Assembly (NCBI GenBank): GCA_021821195.1
Contig: JAKACT010000003.1
Span: 310,001-374,000 of the forward strand
Source of the DNA: Pseudomonadota bacterium
Lineage (GTDB): Bacteria; Pseudomonadota; Gammaproteobacteria; Xanthomonadales; Xanthomonadaceae
Direction of reading: 5' to 3'
Length of the DNA stretch: 64,000 nucleotides
Shown here one piece after another: positions 49,442 to 59,423 of the stretch. Below the pieces are notes generated by a model that saw only the letters and a list, made by a program, of their open reading frames with translations, was not told the DNA's origin and ran no database searches. Both the position numbers and the translations under genes were made by a program. Every line of letters begins with the position of its first letter. The stretch's first letter is position 1.

Positions 49442-49911
49442 TGCTCGACACCGGCGACCGCATCCCCGACCTGCCGCTCGCGCTTTCCAGCGACAAGTCC
49501 GCCACGCTCGGCGACTACGCCGGCCGCTGGCTGGTGCTGTACTTCTACCCCAAGGATTCCACCCCCGGCTGCACCACCGAAGGGCTGGACTTCAACGCGC
49601 TGCTGCCCGAGTTCAACGACGCCGGCGCAACCGTGCTGGGCGTGTCCAAGGACTCGCTGAAGTCGCACAGGAACTTCTGCACCAAGCAGGGGTTCAGGTT
49701 CGACCTAGCCAGCGATGCCGACGGCGCGCTCTGCGACGCGTTCGGGGTGGTGCAACCGAAGAAACTGTACGGCCGCGAATACGTCGGCATCGTCCGCAGC
49801 ACCTTCCTGATCGACCCCGCCGGCGTGGTGCGCCGGAAATGGCAACCGGTGAAAGTCCCCGGCCATGCCCGGGCCGTGCTCGACGCATTGCGGGCCGCGC
49901 AGGCCACGTGA
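49441..49911 (+). CDS. bcp: Thioredoxin-dependent peroxiredoxin, Bcp/PrxQ type
   Basis: The 156-residue peroxidase has its peroxidatic Cys44 in FYPKDSTPGCTTEGLDF. The position five residues later, where E. coli Bcp has its resolving Cys, is Leu49. Cys80 (HRNFCTKQGF), 36 residues after Cys44, matches the alternative resolving Cys of the PrxQ-beta subgroup, including the Xylella enzyme. It reduces hydroperoxides using thioredoxin. The ATG overlaps the gcvR stop by one base. Confidence 0.93.
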   Translation: MLDTGDRIPDLPLALSSDKSATLGDYAGRWLVLYFYPKDSTPGCTTEGLDFNALLPEFNDAGATVLGVSKDSLKSHRNFCTKQGFRFDLASDADGALCDAFGVVQPKKLYGREYVGIVRSTFLIDPAGVVRRKWQPVKVPGHARAVLDALRAAQAT

Positions 49912-49993
49912 CCGTCCCCGTTTCCATCCTTACCCACTGCCCCGCCCCGCGGGACGCGGTGGCCTGCTGCTGTCCGACCAAAGGGATTTCCGC

Positions 49994-51391
49994 ATGACCC
50001 GGAACAAGCGCATCTACGTCCTCGACACCAACGTGCTGATGCACGACCCCACCGCACTGTTCAAGTTCGAGGAGCACGATGTCTACCTGCCGATGCAGGT
50101 GATGGAGGAACTGGACAATGGCAAGAAGGGCACCAGCGAATCCAGCCGCAATGCGCGCCAGGTCAGCCGCTTCCTCAACGAGCTGATCGAAGCGCACGGC
50201 AGCACCGACGTCACCCACGGCATCGCCCTGCAGCGTCCGGGCGGCCTGCAGTTGCGCGGCGCCGCCAGCACCGGTTGCCTGCGCTTCCAGACCGGCAACT
50301 TCGATGCCGGCAAGCGCTTCGGCGCGGTGGTACCGGACAACGCCATCCTCGGTGCGATCCTGGCGCTGAAGGACGAGCAGCCCGGGGCGGACGTGGTGTT
50401 CGTGTCCAAGGACATCAACCTGCGGATCAAGGCCTCGATCGCCGGCATCGTCAGCGCGGACTACGAGAACGACCGCGCCCTGGATGATTTCAGCCTGCTC
50501 TACACCGGCGCCACGCCGCTGCCGGAGGATTTCTGGCAGCGCCACGGCACGGACCTGAAGTCGTGGACCGACAAGGGCCGCACCTATTACGAGATCACCC
50601 GCAGCGACGACGAGGACTGGTATCCCAACCAGTTCACCTTCCTGCCCGGCGACGAGCAGTCCGAGCTGAAGGTGGCCAAGGTGGAGGGCGACCGGGTCAC
50701 CCTGCGCATCGTCGACGACTTCCGCCACGCCCAGCATTCGGTCTGGGGCATCACCGCGCGCAACCGCGAGCAGAACTTCGCGCTCAACGCGCTGATGGAC
50801 CCGGACATCGACTTCGTCACCCTGCTCGGCACCGCCGGCACCGGCAAGACCCTGCTGGCGCTGGCCGCGGGCCTGGCGCAGACGATGGACCAGCAGCGCT
50901 ACCGCGAGATCATCATGACCCGCGCCACCGTGAGCGTGGGCGAGGACATCGGCTTCCTCCCCGGCACCGAGGAAGAGAAGATGACGCCGTGGATGGGCGC
51001 GCTGACCGACAACCTGGAGGTGCTGACCCACAACCAGGACGGCGGCGCCTGGGGCCGCGCGGCCACCAACGACCTGCTGGCTTCGCGGATCAAGATCCGC
51101 TCGATGAACTTCATGCGCGGGCGCACCTTCCTGTCCCGCTACCTGATCCTGGACGAGGCGCAGAACCTCACCCCCAAGCAGATGAAGACGCTGGTCACGC
51201 GCGCCGGCCCCGGTACCAAGATCGTCTGCCTGGGCAACGTCGAGCAGATCGATACGCCCTACCTGACCGAGACCACTTCCGGCCTGACCTACGCGGTGGA
51301 CCGCTTCAAGACCTGGATGCACAGCGCCCACGTGACCCTGCGCCGGGGCGAGCGTTCGCGGCTGGCGGACTACGCCTCCGAGGTGTTGTAG
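49994..51391 (+). CDS. phoH: PIN-PhoH family ATPase/ribonuclease
   Basis: The 465-residue protein has an N-terminal PIN domain (about 1-140: IYVLDTNVLMHDP; acidic residues in VPDNAILGAILAL and VFVSKDINLRIKA) and a C-terminal PhoH ATPase domain. Walker A is GTAGTGKT (279-286) and LILDEAQNLTPKQMKTLVTR is the Walker B region. PhoH2-type PIN-PhoH proteins act as RNA helicase-nucleases. The start is MTRNKRIYVLD; longer in-frame upstream sequence is non-conserved. Its 3' end overlaps the convergent SulP gene by 22 bases. Confidence 0.94.
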   Translation: MTRNKRIYVLDTNVLMHDPTALFKFEEHDVYLPMQVMEELDNGKKGTSESSRNARQVSRFLNELIEAHGSTDVTHGIALQRPGGLQLRGAASTGCLRFQTGNFDAGKRFGAVVPDNAILGAILALKDEQPGADVVFVSKDINLRIKASIAGIVSADYENDRALDDFSLLYTGATPLPEDFWQRHGTDLKSWTDKGRTYYEITRSDDEDWYPNQFTFLPGDEQSELKVAKVEGDRVTLRIVDDFRHAQHSVWGITARNREQNFALNALMDPDIDFVTLLGTAGTGKTLLALAAGLAQTMDQQRYREIIMTRATVSVGEDIGFLPGTEEEKMTPWMGALTDNLEVLTHNQDGGAWGRAATNDLLASRIKIRSMNFMRGRTFLSRYLILDEAQNLTPKQMKTLVTRAGPGTKIVCLGNVEQIDTPYLTETTSGLTYAVDRFKTWMHSAHVTLRRGERSRLADYASEVL

Positions 51392-53040
51392 CCCGCCTCC
51401 CGCGCTGCGTCCACGTGGCGCAGCGCGGTGGCAAGGTCGCCGAAATAGACCGGCGGCCCGTCGCGGCGCACGATCTCCGCGCGCACCAACTTGCGCAACA
51501 CGCGCAGGTTGGCGCCGCTCAGCAGCACCTCCACGCCGCGACGGCGCAGGTTCTCGATGGTGGATTCCAGCCGCTTGAGGCCGGTGGCATCCACCAGCGG
51601 CACCCGCTCCAGCCGCAGCAGCACCCAGCGCGGCGGCTCCCGCGACCACGACAGCGCGCGCTCCAGCGAGTCCACCGAGCCGAAGAAGAACGGCCCCTCG
51701 ATGGCATAGACCAGCACGCCCTTCGGCAGCGCCTCCAGCCCGGCCTCGGCCAGCTCATGGCGCAGGCTGGCCTGGCCATGCTCCACCACCGAAACCGACG
51801 CACTCATCCGGCGCATGAACTGGAACATCGCCAGGATCACGCCAATGTTCACCGCCACCACCAGGTCGGTGACGATGGTCAGGACGAAGGTGATCAACAG
51901 GATCGCCACGTCCGCGCGCGGCGCCTGCCGGACCATCCGCAGGAAGCGGCGCGCCTCGCTCATGTTCCACGCCACCAGGAACAGGATCGCGGCCAGCGCG
52001 GCCAGCGGCACCTTGCCGGCATACGGCGCCAGCACCAGCAGGATCAGCAGCAGGGTGATGCCGTGGACCACGCCGGCCAGCGGCGAAGTGCCGCCGTTCC
52101 TGATGTTGGTGGCGGTACGCGCGATCGCGCCGGTGGCGGCGATGCCGCCGAACAGCGGCGACAGGATGTTGGCCACGCCCTGCCCGATCAGCTCCTGGTT
52201 GGAATCGTGGCGGGTGCCGGCCATGCCGTCGGCCACCACCGCCGACAGCAGCGATTCGATCGCGCCGAGCATGGCGATGGTGAACGCCGCCGGCAGCAGT
52301 TCCACCAACCGGTCGAAGCCCACCTCGGGCAGCTGCAGCGCCGGCAGCGCGCGCGGGATGGCGCCGAAGGTGGATTCGATGGTGGCGACGCCCTGCAGGT
52401 CGAACGCCATCACCACCGCGGTGGCCACGACCATCGCCAGCAGCGGGCCTGGCACGCGCGCAAGGCCGGGAATGCGCGAGCCCCACACCGCCAGCACCAG
52501 GCTGAGCAGGGCCAGCAGGGAAGTCGCCGGATGCAGGTGGTTGAAGGACTGCAGCAGATGCCAGGTCTTCAGGTAGAACGGCCCGTCGCCGGGCGCCGGC
52601 AGGCCGAAGAAGTACTGCCACTGGCCCACCCAGATGATCACCGCGATGCCGGCGGTGAAGCCCACGATCACCGGGTCGGGAATGAAGCGGATCACCGCGC
52701 CCAGCCGCGCCAGCCCCATCGCCACCAGCATCACCCCGGCCATCAGCGTGGCCAGCAGCAGGCCGCTGACGCCGAACTTCGCCACCACCCCGGCCAGGAT
52801 CACGATGAAGGCGCCGGTCGGGCCGGCGATCTGTATCCGCGAGCCGCCGAACAGCGACACCGCGATGCCGGCGATGATCGCCGTGTACAGCCCCTGCTCC
52901 GGCTTGACCCCGGACGCGATGGCAAACGCCATCGCCAGCGGCAGCGCCACCACCCCGACGATCACCCCGGCGGTGATGTTGGGCAACCAGTGCTCGCGCC
53001 GGAACAGCCCCGCGCGCGCGGCTTCGACCAGCGCGATCAT
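51370..53040 (-). CDS. SulP-family anion transporter with STAS domain
   Basis: This 556-residue SulP/SLC26 protein has the conserved start WLPNITAGVIVGVVALPLAM, GGSRIQIAGPTGAFIVILAG, about 11-12 membrane spans and a C-terminal STAS domain (about 440-545; VPLVDATGLKRLESTIENL). Members move sulfate, bicarbonate or dicarboxylates; the substrate here is unknown. Its ATG overlaps the stop of the upstream HTH gene (ATGA), so that regulator and the transporter form an operon. Confidence 0.92.
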   Translation of the reverse strand: MIALVEAARAGLFRREHWLPNITAGVIVGVVALPLAMAFAIASGVKPEQGLYTAIIAGIAVSLFGGSRIQIAGPTGAFIVILAGVVAKFGVSGLLLATLMAGVMLVAMGLARLGAVIRFIPDPVIVGFTAGIAVIIWVGQWQYFFGLPAPGDGPFYLKTWHLLQSFNHLHPATSLLALLSLVLAVWGSRIPGLARVPGPLLAMVVATAVVMAFDLQGVATIESTFGAIPRALPALQLPEVGFDRLVELLPAAFTIAMLGAIESLLSAVVADGMAGTRHDSNQELIGQGVANILSPLFGGIAATGAIARTATNIRNGGTSPLAGVVHGITLLLILLVLAPYAGKVPLAALAAILFLVAWNMSEARRFLRMVRQAPRADVAILLITFVLTIVTDLVVAVNIGVILAMFQFMRRMSASVSVVEHGQASLRHELAEAGLEALPKGVLVYAIEGPFFFGSVDSLERALSWSREPPRWVLLRLERVPLVDATGLKRLESTIENLRRRGVEVLLSGANLRVLRKLVRAEIVRRDGPPVYFGDLATALRHVDAAREAGYNTSEA

Positions 53041-53294
53041 GCTTCCTCCTCCGCCTTGAGCCGCACGCCGCGTCCGCCGCCACTGCTGGCGGCGCGCTCG
53101 CCGATCAGCTCCACCCCGGCCGCATCTAGCGCGGCCACCACCTTGACCAGCGAATCGACCACGCCGCGCACATGGCCGCGGCTGAGTTCCATGCGCTGGA
53201 TGGTGGGCAGGGACAGGCCGGCCATCTGCGCCAGCGTCTTCTGGTCGATGCCAAGCAGGGCGCGCGCGGCGCGCATCTGGGCTGAAGTGATCAC
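53037..53294 (-). CDS. Small XRE-family HTH regulator
   Basis: The 85-residue protein is almost entirely one helix-turn-helix domain: MITSAQMRAARALLGIDQKT, then LAQMAGLSLPTIQRMELSRG as the recognition region. Its end (ALDAAGVELIGERAA) resembles small Cro/HigA-like regulators. It is translated in line with the SulP transporter (4-base overlap) and is a likely local regulator. An AT-rich inverted repeat lies 36-62 bases upstream of its start. Confidence 0.88.
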   Translation of the reverse strand: MITSAQMRAARALLGIDQKTLAQMAGLSLPTIQRMELSRGHVRGVVDSLVKVVAALDAAGVELIGERAASSGGGRGVRLKAEEEA

Positions 53295-53330
53295 GGGCTC
53301 TCCGCTCCGGACGATGCGATAAGGAACAGC

Positions 53331-53356
53331 ATAGTTAATGCTTTAAACATCAATAT
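53331..53356. promoter_or_regulatory. Candidate operator/promoter dyad of the HTH-SulP operon
   Basis: An AT-rich imperfect inverted repeat, with arms ATAGTTAATG and CATCAATAT around CTTTAAA, stands out in GC-rich surroundings. It lies upstream of the HTH gene. Its position suggests autoregulation by that protein (inference). Confidence 0.45.
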
Positions 53357-53404
53357 GGCCGCATTTTACCGCTATCCGACATGCGAATCCGCCATCCCCA
53401 TCAC

Positions 53405-53448
53405 GAAAAAACCCCGCCGCTGCCGCCGGGTGGCGACATGGACGGGGT
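53405..53448 (-). terminator. Intrinsic terminator after fabB
   Basis: On the minus strand an outer stem (ACCCCG at one side, CGGGGT at the other) encloses a second GC-rich hairpin and is followed by TTTTTT. It lies 60 bases beyond the fabB stop. Confidence 0.65.
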
Positions 53449-53507
53449 CATCGCGGGAAGGCCGCCGTGCAAGCGGCGGCCGGGGTTCGCAACCGGCTCG
53501 ACCGGCC

Positions 53508-54716
53508 TCAGGCCCGCGCGAACACCAGCGCGGCGTTGGTGCCGCCGAAGCCGAAGCTGTTGGACATCACCACATCCAACTTGGCGTCACGGCTCTCGCG
53601 CACGATCGGGAAGCCCTCCGCGCCGGGATCGAGGTTGTCGATGTTGGCCGAGCCGGCGATGAAGCCGTCGCGCAGCATCAGCAGGCTGTAGATCGCCTCG
53701 TGCACGCTCGCCGCACCCAACGAGTGGCCACTCAGTGCCTTGGTGGAGGAAATCGGCGGCACCGCATCGCCGAACACCTCGCGCACCGCGTTCAGTTCGA
53801 CGATATCGCCCAGCGGGGTGGATGTGCCGTGGGTGTTGAGGTAGTCGACTGGGCGGCTCACGCCTTCCAGCGCCATCTTCATGCAGCGCACCGCGCCCTC
53901 ACCGCTCGGCGCCACCATGTCCGCGCCGTCGGAGGTCACGCCGTAACCGACCAGTTCCGCGTGGATGTGCGCGCCCCGCGCCACCGCGTGGTCCCAGTCC
54001 TCCAGCACCAGCATGCCGCCGCCGCTGCCGATGACGAAGCCGTCGCGGCCCACGTCGTAGGGGCGCGAGGCCTTCTCCGGTTCGTCGTTGCGGCCGGACG
54101 ACAGCGCGCCCATCGCGTCGAACATCACCGTCATCGTCCAGTCGAGGTCTTCGCCGCCGCCGGCGAACACGATGTCCTGCGCGCCGTGGCGGATCAGGTC
54201 GGCGCCGGCGCCGATGCAGTGCGCGGAGGTCGCGCAGGCGGCGCTGATCGAATAGCTCAAGCCCTTGATCTTGAACGCGGTGGCGAGGTTGGCCGACACC
54301 GTGGAGCACATCGTGCGCGGCACCATGTACGGGCCAACCTTGCGCACGCCGCGGTCGCGCAGGATGTCGGCGGTCTCCACCTGCCAGCGGCTGGAACCGC
54401 CGCCGGAGCCGGCGATCAGGCCGGTGCGCGGGTTGCTGACCTGCGCCTCGGACAGGCCGGCGTCGGCGATGGCGTCGCGCAGGGCGACGTAGCTGTAGGC
54501 CGCGGCATCGCTCATGAAGCGCTTGAGCTTGCGGTCGATGACCGCGTCGAGGTCAAGGTCCACCGCACCGCCGACCTGGCTGCGCAGCCCGCGCTCGACC
54601 GAGTCGGGCAGGGTGCGGATGCCGGAGCGCCCCTCGCGCAGCGCGCGCGAGACGGTGTCTAGGTCATTGCCGAGGCAGGAGGTGATGCCCATGCCGGTAA
54701 TGGCGACGCGACGCAT
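53508..54716 (-). CDS. fabB: 3-oxoacyl-ACP synthase I
   Basis: FabB elongates acyl chains and is essential for unsaturated fatty acid synthesis. The 402-residue thiolase-fold protein has the nucleophile Cys161 in [16 protein letters not shown], the first His in [15 protein letters not shown] and the second in [18 protein letters not shown]. The N-terminus [20 protein letters not shown] is typical. The start lies one base after the fabA stop, as in the fabA-fabB pair of other gammaproteobacteria. Confidence 0.96.
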   Translation of the reverse strand: MRRVAITGMGITSCLGNDLDTVSRALREGRSGIRTLPDSVERGLRSQVGGAVDLDLDAVIDRKLKRFMSDAAAYSYVALRDAIADAGLSEAQVSNPRTGLIAGSGGGSSRWQVETADILRDRGVRKVGPYMVPRTMCSTVSANLATAFKIKGLSYSISAACATSAHCIGAGADLIRHGAQDIVFAGGGEDLDWTMTVMFDAMGALSSGRNDEPEKASRPYDVGRDGFVIGSGGGMLVLEDWDHAVARGAHIHAELVGYGVTSDGADMVAPSGEGAVRCMKMALEGVSRPVDYLNTHGTSTPLGDIVELNAVREVFGDAVPPISSTKALSGHSLGAASVHEAIYSLLMLRDGFIAGSANIDNLDPGAEGFPIVRESRDAKLDVVMSNSFGFGGTNAALVFARA

Positions 54717-54717
54717 G

Positions 54718-55233
54718 TCAGAAGCTCTCCGTCGAGGTGAACAAGCCTACCCGCAGGTCCTTGGCGGTATAGATTTCACGGCCATCGACCAGGGTGCGGG
54801 CGTCGCCCTGCGCCACCACCAACTTGCGGTTGATGACGCGGGTGACATCGATTTCATAAGTCACCACCTTGGCGGTGGGCAACACCTGGCCGGTGAACTT
54901 CACCTCGCCGCAGCCCAACGCGCGGCCGCGGCCGGGCGCGCCCAGCCAAGTCAGGTAGAAGCCGACCAACTGCCACATCGCATCCAGGCCCAGGCAGCCG
55001 GGCATCACCGGGTCGCCGAGGAAGTGGCACTTGAAGAACCAGAGATCGGGGTTGATGTCCAGTTCGGCGCGGACGAAACCCTTGCCGTGGGCGCCGCCGT
55101 CGTCGTTGATCTCGACGATGCGGTCGAACATCAGCATCGGGTCGGCCGGCAGGCGGGCCAGGCTGTTCGGGAACAACTCGCCACGTGCGCTGGCCAGCAG
55201 CTGCTCGCGGGTGAACGATGAAGCGCGGGTCAT
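54718..55233 (-). CDS. fabA: 3-hydroxydecanoyl-ACP dehydratase/isomerase
   Basis: FabA dehydrates 3-hydroxydecanoyl-ACP and isomerises the product to the cis-3 isomer, starting unsaturated fatty acid synthesis. The 171-residue hot-dog protein has the catalytic His70 ([14 protein letters not shown]) and Asp84 ([13 protein letters not shown]). A TACAAT hexamer (minus strand 55265-55260), 27 bases from the ATG, is a plausible -10 element, without a clear -35. Confidence 0.96.
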   Translation of the reverse strand: MTRASSFTREQLLASARGELFPNSLARLPADPMLMFDRIVEINDDGGAHGKGFVRAELDINPDLWFFKCHFLGDPVMPGCLGLDAMWQLVGFYLTWLGAPGRGRALGCGEVKFTGQVLPTAKVVTYEIDVTRVINRKLVVAQGDARTLVDGREIYTAKDLRVGLFTSTESF

Positions 55234-55353
55234 GGAATGGCCCTAGGGGGAAACTCCCGATTGTAAACATGACAGCCGCGCGATACCTAGGCGTATGCCG
55301 GTTCCGCAACGCGGTTCTAGTTTGCCCGGGTAAAACGATTGCAAACGTGTGCA

Positions 55354-55382
55354 CTGCAACAACCCACGCCAAAGCATATTAA
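55354..55382 (+). promoter_or_regulatory. zwf: Candidate zwf operon promoter
   Basis: CTGCAA (55354-55359) and TATTAA (55377-55382) are 17 bases apart, a plausible sigma-70 promoter. Transcription would begin near 55390, before the GTG start at 55415. A dyad, TTGCA...TGCA...CAA (55339-55359), overlaps the -35 and could be an operator. This is inferred from sequence only. Confidence 0.4.
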
Positions 55383-55414
55383 GCTGCGGTGGCCCCCCTG
55401 CCGGGAAATCCTCC

Positions 55415-56884
55415 GTGTCGCAAGCTACGCCAGCCTCGCTGCTGACCATTTTCGGCGCCACCGGCGATCTTGCCCGGCGCATGCTGCTGCCCTCGCTGTA
55501 CAGCCTGCAGGCCGAACACCTGCTGCCGGACGGCATGCGCATCCTCGGCACCGCGCGCAGCGAGCTGGACCGGGAAGGATTTGCCAACCTGGTGGCCGCC
55601 AGCATCGCCGAGCGCATCCCCGCCGCCGAACGCAGCGACGAGGCCCTGCGCGGCCTGCTGGAGCGGCTGGACTACTGCGCCGCCGGCGCCGACGACGCAG
55701 CCTCCATGCGGGCGCTGGCCGGCCGGGTGGACGCACTGCGCAACGGCGACGTGCTCTACCACATGAGCACCGCCCCGCGCTTCTACGGCCCGGCCTGCCA
55801 AGCGCTGGCCGCCAACGGCGTGGCCGGCGCGGGCACCCGGGTCATGCTGGAGAAGCCGATCGGCAAGGACTTGGCCTCTGCCATCGCCATAAATGACAGC
55901 GTTGCCATGGCCTTCGACGAGGAGCGGATCTTCCGCACCGACCACTACCTCGGCAAGGAAGGCGTGCAGAACCTGATCGCGCTGCGCTTCGGCAATTCGC
56001 TGTTCGAGCCGCTGTGGAGTGCCCGCCATATCGAGCAAGTGCAGATCACCGTCGGCGAGACCGTCGGCGTGGAGGGCCGCGGCGACTATTACGACGATTC
56101 CGGCGCGTTGCGCGACATGCTGCAGAACCACCTCCTGCAGCTGCTGTGCCTGGTGGCGATGGAGCCGCCGGCGCGGTTCGAACCCACCGCGGTGCGCAAC
56201 GAGAAGATCAAGGTGCTGCGCTCGCTGCGGCCGATCGACCGCGGCAACGTCGCCACCGAATCGGTGATCGGCCAGTACACCGCGGGCGCCAGCGAAGGCC
56301 GGGTGGTGCCGGGCTACGCCGGGGAGCTGGGCCGGGCCAGCCGCACCGAAACCTTCGTCGCCCTGCGTGCGCACGTGGACAACTGGCGCTGGTCGGGGGT
56401 GCCGTTCTACCTGCGCACCGGCAAGCGCCTGCCCTCCCGCAGCACCGAGATCTACATCCAGTTCCGCAAGGTGCCGTATTCGATCTTCGGCGGCCCGGCG
56501 GACACCGACATGCGGCCCAACGGCCTGCTGATCAAGCTGCAGCCGGAAGAGCGCATCGAGCTGGACCTGATGAGCAAGACCCCGGGGCTGGATCGCGCCG
56601 GCCTGCGCCTATCGCAGGTGGCGCTGGACCTGGACTTCCACGAGGAATTCCTCAACGCGCGCAAGCGCATCGCCTACGAACGCCTCTACCTGGATGCGAT
56701 CGAAGGCAACGGCACCTTGTTCGTGCGCCGCGACGAAACCGAGGCGGCATGGCAGTGGGTCGATGCCATCGCCGATGGCTGGCGCGACGCCGACATGCTG
56801 CCGAAACCGTATCCGGCCGGCACCTGGGGACCAAGCGCGTCGGTGTCGCTGGTGGATCGGCTCGGCCACGGCTGGCGCGAATGA
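55415..56884 (+). CDS. zwf: Glucose-6-phosphate 1-dehydrogenase
   Basis: The 489-residue enzyme oxidises glucose-6-phosphate to 6-phosphogluconolactone. It has the nucleotide-binding IFGATGDLARRMLLPSLY, EKPIGKDL and the active-site motif RTDHYLGKEGVQN, with H177. The chosen start is GTG at 55415 with GGGAAA upstream. The longer in-frame reading from GTG 55349 overlaps the likely promoter and is non-conserved. It is the first gene of the Entner-Doudoroff operon and its stop overlaps the pgl ATG. Confidence 0.95.
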   Translation: MSQATPASLLTIFGATGDLARRMLLPSLYSLQAEHLLPDGMRILGTARSELDREGFANLVAASIAERIPAAERSDEALRGLLERLDYCAAGADDAASMRALAGRVDALRNGDVLYHMSTAPRFYGPACQALAANGVAGAGTRVMLEKPIGKDLASAIAINDSVAMAFDEERIFRTDHYLGKEGVQNLIALRFGNSLFEPLWSARHIEQVQITVGETVGVEGRGDYYDDSGALRDMLQNHLLQLLCLVAMEPPARFEPTAVRNEKIKVLRSLRPIDRGNVATESVIGQYTAGASEGRVVPGYAGELGRASRTETFVALRAHVDNWRWSGVPFYLRTGKRLPSRSTEIYIQFRKVPYSIFGGPADTDMRPNGLLIKLQPEERIELDLMSKTPGLDRAGLRLSQVALDLDFHEEFLNARKRIAYERLYLDAIEGNGTLFVRRDETEAAWQWVDAIADGWRDADMLPKPYPAGTWGPSASVSLVDRLGHGWRE

Positions 56885-57591
56885 GGACGGCGGCGATGGG
56901 TTGGATCGAACGCGACTATCCCGATACCGCCAGCTTGGTGGCCGGTGTCGCCGCGGTATTCGAATCCGCCTGTCGCGACGCCATCGCCCAGCGCGGCGGC
57001 GCCTTCCTCGCGCTGGCGGGCGGACGCACCCCGCTGCCGGTGTACGCACACTTGGCAGGCGCGCAGCTCGGCGGCCGCATCGAAGTGCTGCCCACCGACG
57101 AACGCTGCGTGCCGCACGACCACCCAGCCTGCAACCTGCGCAACCTGCGCGAGGCGTTTGCCGCCGATGCCGGCATCGCGCTGGAGCCGGTCACCGCCGT
57201 TGACGGCGACATCGACGCCTCGCTGGCGCAGGCGCGCAGCCTGCTTGCCACCCATCCCCAGCCCTTCGACGCCGTGCTGCTGGGCATGGGCGCGGACGGC
57301 CACTTCGCCTCGCTGTTCCCGGGCGCGGCCAATCTTGCCGACGGGTTGGCGCTGGACAGCGGCGCCGATGCCATCGCCACCCTGCCCGACCCGCTGCCGC
57401 CGGAAGCCCCGTTCGCACGGATCAGCCTGACCCTGCCGCGCCTGCTGCGTGCACGCGCGGTGCACCTGGTCGCCAGCGGCCACGACAAGCGCGCCATCCT
57501 CCGCCGCGCCCAGCAGGAACCGCAGGCGCCGTACCCGGTCGCCACGCTGCTGCACGCGCCGGCGTCCATCCACATCCACTGGAGCCCCTGA
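56881..57591 (+). CDS. pgl: 6-phosphogluconolactonase
   Basis: The 236-residue protein belongs to the DevB/SOL-type lactonases: [36 protein letters not shown], and [16 protein letters not shown]. It hydrolyses 6-phosphogluconolactone to 6-phosphogluconate. ATG 56881 overlaps the zwf stop by 4 bases; a second ATG lies at 56896. Its stop overlaps the edd start by one base. Confidence 0.93.
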   Translation: MRTAAMGWIERDYPDTASLVAGVAAVFESACRDAIAQRGGAFLALAGGRTPLPVYAHLAGAQLGGRIEVLPTDERCVPHDHPACNLRNLREAFAADAGIALEPVTAVDGDIDASLAQARSLLATHPQPFDAVLLGMGADGHFASLFPGAANLADGLALDSGADAIATLPDPLPPEAPFARISLTLPRLLRARAVHLVASGHDKRAILRRAQQEPQAPYPVATLLHAPASIHIHWSP

Positions 57592-59423
57592 TGCCTACCG
57601 CCGCGCTGCACCCCGCCGTCGAACGCGTCACCGCCCGCATCGCCGAACGCAGCCTGGCGACGCGCCGCGACTACCTCGCGCGCATGGACGCCGCGCGCGC
57701 GGCCGGGCCCTACCGCTACAAGCTGTCCTGCGGCAACCAGGCGCATGCCTTCGCCGCTTCCGGCGAGGACAAGCCGGCGCTGCGCGGCGGGCGCGGCGGC
57801 AACATCGGGATAGTGACTGCCTACAACGACATGCTCAGTGCGCACCAGCCGATGGAGCAGTACCCCACGCTGATCCGCATGGCCGCGCGCAATGCCGGCG
57901 GCAGTGCGCAGGTGGCCGGTGGGGTGCCGGCGATGTGCGACGGCATCACCCAGGGCCGCGACGGCATGGAGCTGTCGCTGTTCTCGCGCGACGTCATCGC
58001 CATGGCCACCGCGGTATCGCTGTCGCACGACAGTTTCGATGCGGTGCTGTGCCTGGGCGTGTGCGACAAGATCGTGCCGGGCCTGTTGATCGGCGCGCTC
58101 AGCTTCGGCCACCTGCCGGTGATCTTCGTACCGGCCGGGCCGATGCCGTCGGGCATCCCCAACAAGCAGAAGGCCGAGGTGCGCCAGCGTTATGCGCTGG
58201 GGCAGGCGACGCAGGACGAGCTGATGGATGCGGAGGCCGCTTCCTACCATGCGCCCGGCACCTGCACCTTCTACGGCACCGCCAATTCCAACCAGATGCT
58301 GATGGAAGTGATGGGCCTGCACCTGCCCGGCACCGCCTTCGTGCCGCCGAACGGGCCGCTGCGCAGCGCGCTGACCGTGGCCGCCGCCGAACAGGCGCTG
58401 CGCATCACCGCGCTGGGCGCGGACTACCGCCCGCTCGCCCGGACCGTCAACGAGAAGGCCATCGTCAACGCGATGGTCGGGCTGGCGGCCACCGGCGGCT
58501 CCACCAACCATGCCCTGCACTTGGTCGCGGTGGCGCGCGCCGCCGGCCTGCTGATCGACTGGAACGACCTCGACGAACTCTCCAAGGCCACCCCGCTGCT
58601 GGCGCGGGTGTATCCGAACGGTGCCGCCGACGTGAACCATTTCGAGGCCGCCGGCGGCATGGGCTTCGTGATCTCGCAGCTGCTGGATGCCGGCCTGCTG
58701 CACGAGGACATCCTGTGCGTGCACGGCGGCAGCCTGCGCCAGCAGGCCCGGCAGCCGTATCTGGACGACCTTGCCCTGCGCTGGCGCGATCCGCCGGCGG
58801 TATCGCGGGACATCGACATCGTGCGGCCGGTGTCCGCGCCGTTCGACAGCGAGGGCGGCCTGCGCCGGTTGCAGGGCAACCTTGGCCGCGCGGTGGTCAA
58901 GATTTCCGCGGTGGCGCCGCAGTACCGCCGGCACGAGGCACAGGTGCGGATCTTCGCATCGCAGGACGCGCTGCTGGCCGCGTTCAAGGCCGGCGGGCTG
59001 GAAGGCGACTTCATCGCGGTGGTGCGCGGGCAGGGCCCGCGCGCCAACGGCATGCCGGAACTGCACAAGCTCACCCCCACCTTGGCGGCGCTGCAGGACC
59101 GCGGCCAGCGCGTCGCCCTGCTCACCGACGGGCGCATGTCCGGCGCGTCCGGCAAGGTGCTGGCGGCCATCCACGTGACCCCGGAGGCCGCCGATGGCGG
59201 CGCGCTGGCGAAACTGCGCGAAGGCGACCTGGTCCGCATCGACGCCGAAGCCGGCAGCATGGACGCGCTGGTGGATGCCGCCGAATGGCAGGCACGCGAG
59301 GTGGTGCTACCGGACCTCGCCGGCAACCAGTCGGGGATGGGCCGCGAGCTGTTCGCGCTGATGCGCAACGGCGTCGGTTCGGCCGAAAGTGGCGCCTGCT
59401 CGCTGTTCGGGACTGGCGCATGA
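57591..59423 (+). CDS. edd: 6-phosphogluconate dehydratase
   Basis: Edd converts 6-phosphogluconate to KDPG, the defining Entner-Doudoroff step. The 610-residue IlvD/Edd-family protein carries the Fe-S cysteine regions [32 protein letters not shown] and [16 protein letters not shown]. The C-terminal motif is [20 protein letters not shown]. It is joined to pgl (TGATG) and to glk (ATGA). Confidence 0.96.
   Translation: MPTAALHPAVERVTARIAERSLATRRDYLARMDAARAAGPYRYKLSCGNQAHAFAASGEDKPALRGGRGGNIGIVTAYNDMLSAHQPMEQYPTLIRMAARNAGGSAQVAGGVPAMCDGITQGRDGMELSLFSRDVIAMATAVSLSHDSFDAVLCLGVCDKIVPGLLIGALSFGHLPVIFVPAGPMPSGIPNKQKAEVRQRYALGQATQDELMDAEAASYHAPGTCTFYGTANSNQMLMEVMGLHLPGTAFVPPNGPLRSALTVAAAEQALRITALGADYRPLARTVNEKAIVNAMVGLAATGGSTNHALHLVAVARAAGLLIDWNDLDELSKATPLLARVYPNGAADVNHFEAAGGMGFVISQLLDAGLLHEDILCVHGGSLRQQARQPYLDDLALRWRDPPAVSRDIDIVRPVSAPFDSEGGLRRLQGNLGRAVVKISAVAPQYRRHEAQVRIFASQDALLAAFKAGGLEGDFIAVVRGQGPRANGMPELHKLTPTLAALQDRGQRVALLTDGRMSGASGKVLAAIHVTPEAADGGALAKLREGDLVRIDAEAGSMDALVDAAEWQAREVVLPDLAGNQSGMGRELFALMRNGVGSAESGACSLFGTGA

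Noticed and set aside
50563-53322. 919-codon plus-strand frame over the end of phoH and the SulP gene
   Set aside because: It is out of frame with phoH and antisense to SulP; composition is His/Arg/Gln-rich noise.
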